Source: Leptothermofonsia sichuanensis E412 (lineage in GTDB: Bacteria; Cyanobacteriota; Cyanobacteriia; Leptolyngbyales; Leptolyngbyaceae). From it: DNA of 64,000 bases. The notes beneath the pieces were generated by a model. The model worked only from the letters and a program-made list of their open reading frames with translations. It had not been told where the DNA came from and did not search any database. The translations under genes were made by a program, and so were the position numbers. The stretch is taken from the NCBI RefSeq assembly GCF_019891175.1, contig NZ_CP072600.1, forward strand, positions 992,001 through 1,056,000. The letters are read 5' to 3'. Below are positions 61,095 to 64,000 of the stretch, in pieces (within the stretch, counting starts at the first letter, position 1; each line of letters opens with the position of its first letter).

Positions 61095-61871
61095 TTACCC
61101 CTGACTGCTAACTGGCTGCCGCTGAGTCAGGCGATAGACCAGTGCTCGCCACGCAAACTTCGGTAACGCCAGCATTCGCCGCCAGCGCCAGGGTTCTTTG
61201 TAAAGGCGGTACACCCATTCCATGTGGTTATTTCTCAGCCATTCTGGAGCACGAGTCTTCACGCCGGCCCAGATATCCAGGCTGCCACCCACCCCGATCC
61301 AGATGGCGTGGGGACAGAGATGGCGATGCTCCGCAATCCAAAATTCCTGACGGGGCACACCCAGACCCACGAGAATCAGTCGGGGTTGCAATTTCCTTAA
61401 AGTTTGTTGGAGTGTCTGATCCAGCTCAGGAGTGAGATAGCCGTGATGGGTGCCCGCAATGTTCAAGCCGGGCGATCGCTGTTTCCACCCGTCCGCTACC
61501 CGTTCGGCAACACCGGGAGCACCGCCAAAGAAAAAGACTGACCCTAACTGTGGGGAAGCGGCAAACTGGTGCAGGAGTGATTCCGCCAGTTCAATGCCGG
61601 GACAGCGTTGCATGTGTTGACCTTGCAGCATCAGATACAGAACAATCCCCGATCCATCAGGAATGACCAGGTCTGCCTGATGAATCACACTTGCCAGCCG
61701 GGGATTGTCCTCTGCCTGCATAGTCATTTCGGCGTTGAGCGTGACGACATGAGCGCCCAATTGCTGTTGCGCCCGTGACAGGAGCCAGCCTGAGTAATTG
61801 TGTAGTAGATGGACGGGTACCCCCAGGACTGGAAATATCTTTGGGAACTCCGGTTGAACCCTGTGTTTCAC
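61095..61871 (-). CDS. WecG/TagA/CpsF family glycosyltransferase (GT26)
   Basis: 258 residues. VVTLNAEMTMQAEDNPRLAS, ADLVIPDGSGIVLYL, FFGGAPGVAERVADG and the signature RLILVGLGVPRQEFWI, then WIGVGGSLDIWAGVKTRAP. Family adds ManNAc or similar sugars to lipid-linked precursors. Its partner lipid-sugar enzymes are not adjacent. Confidence 0.93.
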   Translation of the reverse strand: MKHRVQPEFPKIFPVLGVPVHLLHNYSGWLLSRAQQQLGAHVVTLNAEMTMQAEDNPRLASVIHQADLVIPDGSGIVLYLMLQGQHMQRCPGIELAESLLHQFAASPQLGSVFFFGGAPGVAERVADGWKQRSPGLNIAGTHHGYLTPELDQTLQQTLRKLQPRLILVGLGVPRQEFWIAEHRHLCPHAIWIGVGGSLDIWAGVKTRAPEWLRNNHMEWVYRLYKEPWRWRRMLALPKFAWRALVYRLTQRQPVSSQG

Positions 61872-61945
61872 AACGCTTCCTCACGCCTATCCTTCAAGCA
61901 TAAGATTCTACCCTATTTCAATCGTAAGGGAGCAATGACATCTGA

Positions 61946-62896
61946 TTATCTTGCTTGCGGCTGCATCCCCAATCGCTGCAACAGCCTGTTGTCTTCTGAG
62001 CTGTCAGGATTGGGAGTGGTGAGCAGGATGGGACCAGTAAAAATGGAATTTGCTCCTGCCATGAAACAAAGTGCTTGCAGTTCATCCCTCATCTGTAACC
62101 GACCCGCCGATAAACGCACCATTGCCCTGGGAAAAAGAATGCGGGTGGTCGCCACCATGCGCACCAGCTCAATCGGTTCAACGGGTGGGGCATCCTGTAA
62201 GGGCGTTCCTGCCACTGGCACCAGACAGTTAATCGGGATGGATTCAGGGGCTGGATCCAGTCCAGACAGTGCTTCCAGCAACTCTAAACGGTCCTGCACC
62301 GATTCACCCATGCCCAAAATTCCCCCACAGCAGACCGAAATTCCGGCTTCGCTGACCACCCGAATCGTCTCCAACCGATCCTGATAGGTCCGGGTGGTAA
62401 TGATCTTGCCATAGTAATCAGGGGAGGTATCGAGGTTGTGGTTGTAGGCAGTCAGTCCAGCCTGTTTTAAGCGCTGTGCCTGCTCTAAGCTGAGCATCCC
62501 CAGGGTACAGCAGACCTCCATATCCAGAGCGGCAACCTGACGCACCATGTCTAAAACCCGCTCAAACTGAGGTCCGTCCTTTACTTCTCTCCAGGCGGCT
62601 CCCATGCAGAACCGGGTTGCTCCACTGGCTTTTGCGGCCCTTGCCTGGGCGACAACCTGTTCCAGATCCATGAGCGGTCGGGGCGTCAGATCTGTGGGGT
62701 TGTGAACGCTTTGGGAACAGTAGGCACAGTCTTCCGGGCAGGCTCCAGTTTTGATGCTGCACAGGGTACAAAGCTGGACAGCATGGGGGTCATGGTGCTC
62801 CCGATGGACGCGCTGTGCTTCAAACAGCAGATCTGGCAGGGGTTGATGGTAAATCTGAGCGATGCGTTCAATTGTCCTGGTCAGCGTTTTAGCCAT
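61946..62896 (-). CDS. bioB: Biotin synthase
   Basis: 316 residues from ATG 62896 ([10 protein letters not shown]); ATG 62911 is also possible. Radical SAM site [10 protein letters not shown] (CxxxCxxC), auxiliary-cluster residues in [10 protein letters not shown] and [14 protein letters not shown], and the Arg in VRLSAGRLQ. Inserts sulfur into dethiobiotin in the last step of biotin synthesis. Single gene; other bio genes are not in the window. Confidence 0.96.
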   Translation of the reverse strand: MAKTLTRTIERIAQIYHQPLPDLLFEAQRVHREHHDPHAVQLCTLCSIKTGACPEDCAYCSQSVHNPTDLTPRPLMDLEQVVAQARAAKASGATRFCMGAAWREVKDGPQFERVLDMVRQVAALDMEVCCTLGMLSLEQAQRLKQAGLTAYNHNLDTSPDYYGKIITTRTYQDRLETIRVVSEAGISVCCGGILGMGESVQDRLELLEALSGLDPAPESIPINCLVPVAGTPLQDAPPVEPIELVRMVATTRILFPRAMVRLSAGRLQMRDELQALCFMAGANSIFTGPILLTTPNPDSSEDNRLLQRLGMQPQAR

Positions 62897-62974
62897 TGTG
62901 AAGGTTCCCATAGCGCCATTTCTGTCAGGGCATTACCGTGAATATCCCCACAGATTCAAGATCGTTTCGCTAGA

Positions 62975-63799
62975 TTACCCTGTTTCCACGACTTCCGGAT
63001 GAACAAATTGGTAGCCTGCTGTCCTCAGTTTCTGGTTGGAAACCCTGGCGTTGTAAGCGCGATTGCTGGGTTGGGTGGGATCCCAGGCAACCGTGGGTAA
63101 ACCATTCTGGCTACACACTCTGTCCAAAAGCACCCGGACTGGGAGGGGGACACTGCCCACCAGGTTATAAACCCCCTCCAGTTGTTGTTGACGGGCAAAG
63201 TCAATGGCTCCCACAATGTCATCCAGATGGACCCAATTGGACGGTTCGTCCCCGCTGCCGGGACGGGTCGTACCGGCTGACCGCCCAAAGATTCTTACCA
63301 GTGTACGACCGGGACCGTAAATGCCACCCAATCTAAAAATACAAACCTTGACGGCATTTTTGACAGAGAGCAACACCTGTTCCGTCTCCGCTAAAATTTC
63401 ACCGTTACGGTTGGTGGGGGCGATCGCCGACTCCTCGTCTACCCATGCCCCGCCCTGGTCTCCATACACCGCATAGCTGCCTGTATAGATCACCTGCTGC
63501 ACCGCTGGAGCATCCTTTAGAGCCTCTACCAGCGTTCTGGCAGTTCCCAGATAGGTTTCTTCGTAAGCATCGCCACTGCGTGCTCCCACACTGAGTAAAA
63601 CAATCGGCTGGTCTTGCAGGAGCGATCGCATCCCTGCCAGATCCGTCCCGTTCAAAATCACGACCCGGTGGGCAACCCCTTCCAGCTCAGAAACCCGTGT
63701 AATTGTTGTGGTTGTAGCTGTGACCTGGAGGGTTGGCTGCCAGCGTTGAGCCACGGCTTTACCAACATATCCACAACCAATAATGACCGCTGAGTTCAT
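62975..63799 (-). CDS. NAD(P)-dependent epimerase-like SDR protein
   Basis: 274 residues. Rossmann start AVIIGCGYVGKAVAQRW (GxGxxG), VIYTGSYAVYGDQGG, then FRLGGIYGPGRTLVRIFGR and NWVHLDDIVGAIDFA. Resembles YeeZ/ActC-like extended SDRs. The YxxxK site is not obvious (NRNGEILAETEQ), so the chemistry is uncertain. Start ATG overlaps the rhomboid stop (ATGA). Confidence 0.82.
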   Translation of the reverse strand: MNSAVIIGCGYVGKAVAQRWQPTLQVTATTTTITRVSELEGVAHRVVILNGTDLAGMRSLLQDQPIVLLSVGARSGDAYEETYLGTARTLVEALKDAPAVQQVIYTGSYAVYGDQGGAWVDEESAIAPTNRNGEILAETEQVLLSVKNAVKVCIFRLGGIYGPGRTLVRIFGRSAGTTRPGSGDEPSNWVHLDDIVGAIDFARQQQLEGVYNLVGSVPLPVRVLLDRVCSQNGLPTVAWDPTQPSNRAYNARVSNQKLRTAGYQFVHPEVVETG

Positions 63800-64000
63800 T
63801 TCCTTCCGATGTCAGCTTTGCCTGCCGTTAACAGTCTTGCAGCAACGACGCCTCCAATAAAGCCAAACAAATGTCCTTCCCAGGAAATGCCATATTGCAT
63901 TGGCAGAACTCCCCACAGCAGACTGCCGTATAGCGTTCCCACTCCCAGAGAAATCACCACTGAAGTAGCACTCCGCTCAAAAAAACCTCGCAGCAGCAGA
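63796..64000 (-). CDS. Rhomboid-family intramembrane serine protease, C-terminal part
   Basis: 68 codons are visible; the gene continues past the window end. Two membrane segments remain, with the catalytic His in YGISWEGHLFGFIGG (SWxGHLxGxxxG motif) and LRGFFERSATSVVISLGVG before it. The Ser nucleophile would lie upstream, outside the window. Overlaps the next gene by ATGA. Confidence 0.85.
   Translation of the reverse strand, partial: LLLRGFFERSATSVVISLGVGTLYGSLLWGVLPMQYGISWEGHLFGFIGGVVAARLLTAGKADIGRK

Overview
The window is from a filamentous-type cyanobacterium. The evidence is a psbA gene for photosystem II protein D1, a cytochrome b6f Rieske protein, very many GCGATCGC (HIP1) octamers, cyanobacterial families (DUF1400 hydrolase, DUF4079, DUF3365, a SigG-like ECF sigma factor, CHAT/TPR proteins) and a dense load of small dispersed repeats. 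Genus cannot be fixed from sequence alone; a Leptolyngbya-like organism is a guess.

Layout. 1-9.5 kb: an envelope energy-transduction cluster (two TonB-like proteins, ExbB, two ExbD paralogues), a DUF4333 lipoprotein, a DUF1400 alpha/beta hydrolase broken by an IS3-family element, a GNAT acetyltransferase and a GH19 lysozyme/chitinase. 9.6-42 kb: an accessory, mosaic region that starts at tRNA-Gly(UCC), next to an integrase remnant, and ends at tRNA-Arg(CCU), next to a truncated CHAT gene. 42-64 kb: housekeeping-type genes (sigG-like, HD hydrolase, ArsR plus Na+/H+ antiporter, a four-gene glycan cluster, map, L,D-transpeptidase, eda, ftsE, wecG/tagA-like, bioB, a rhomboid fragment).

The accessory region has a clear theme: photosynthesis and sulfur handling under sulfide or low oxygen. 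It carries a variant D1 with the D1' signature (A80, L158, A286, plus M173), an extra Rieske protein, a rhodanese, DUF2892 and DUF4079 proteins, one intact sulfide:quinone oxidoreductase (SQR) and one internally deleted SQR, one intact persulfide dioxygenase (PDO) and one PDO fragment, a TauE/SafE exporter, a UPF0718 permease (frameshifted), a CxxC thioredoxin-like protein, a secreted c-heme DUF3365 protein, an ACR3/BASS permease and several ArsR repressors (two intact or nearly so, one remnant). AT-rich sites of related sequence lie upstream of most of these units, which suggests a regulon controlled by an ArsR/SqrR/BigR-type thiol sensor. A reasonable model is that sulfide is oxidised by SQR at the quinone pool, persulfide is dealt with by PDO and rhodanese, sulfite is exported by TauE, and D1' and the alternative Rieske protein adapt the photosynthetic chain.

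The same region has been heavily worked by mobile DNA: a degenerate type V-K CRISPR-associated transposon core (tnsB fragment, tnsC, tniQ; no cas12k or array seen), an IS4-family element with a 9-bp target duplication, an IS630 element in a MerR regulator, two near-identical IS630 copies bracketing SQR and ArsR, scrambled IS630 remnants, and at least four MITE-like repeat families. Many genes here are broken, so the island looks like a patchwork of live and dying copies of the same sulfur functions.
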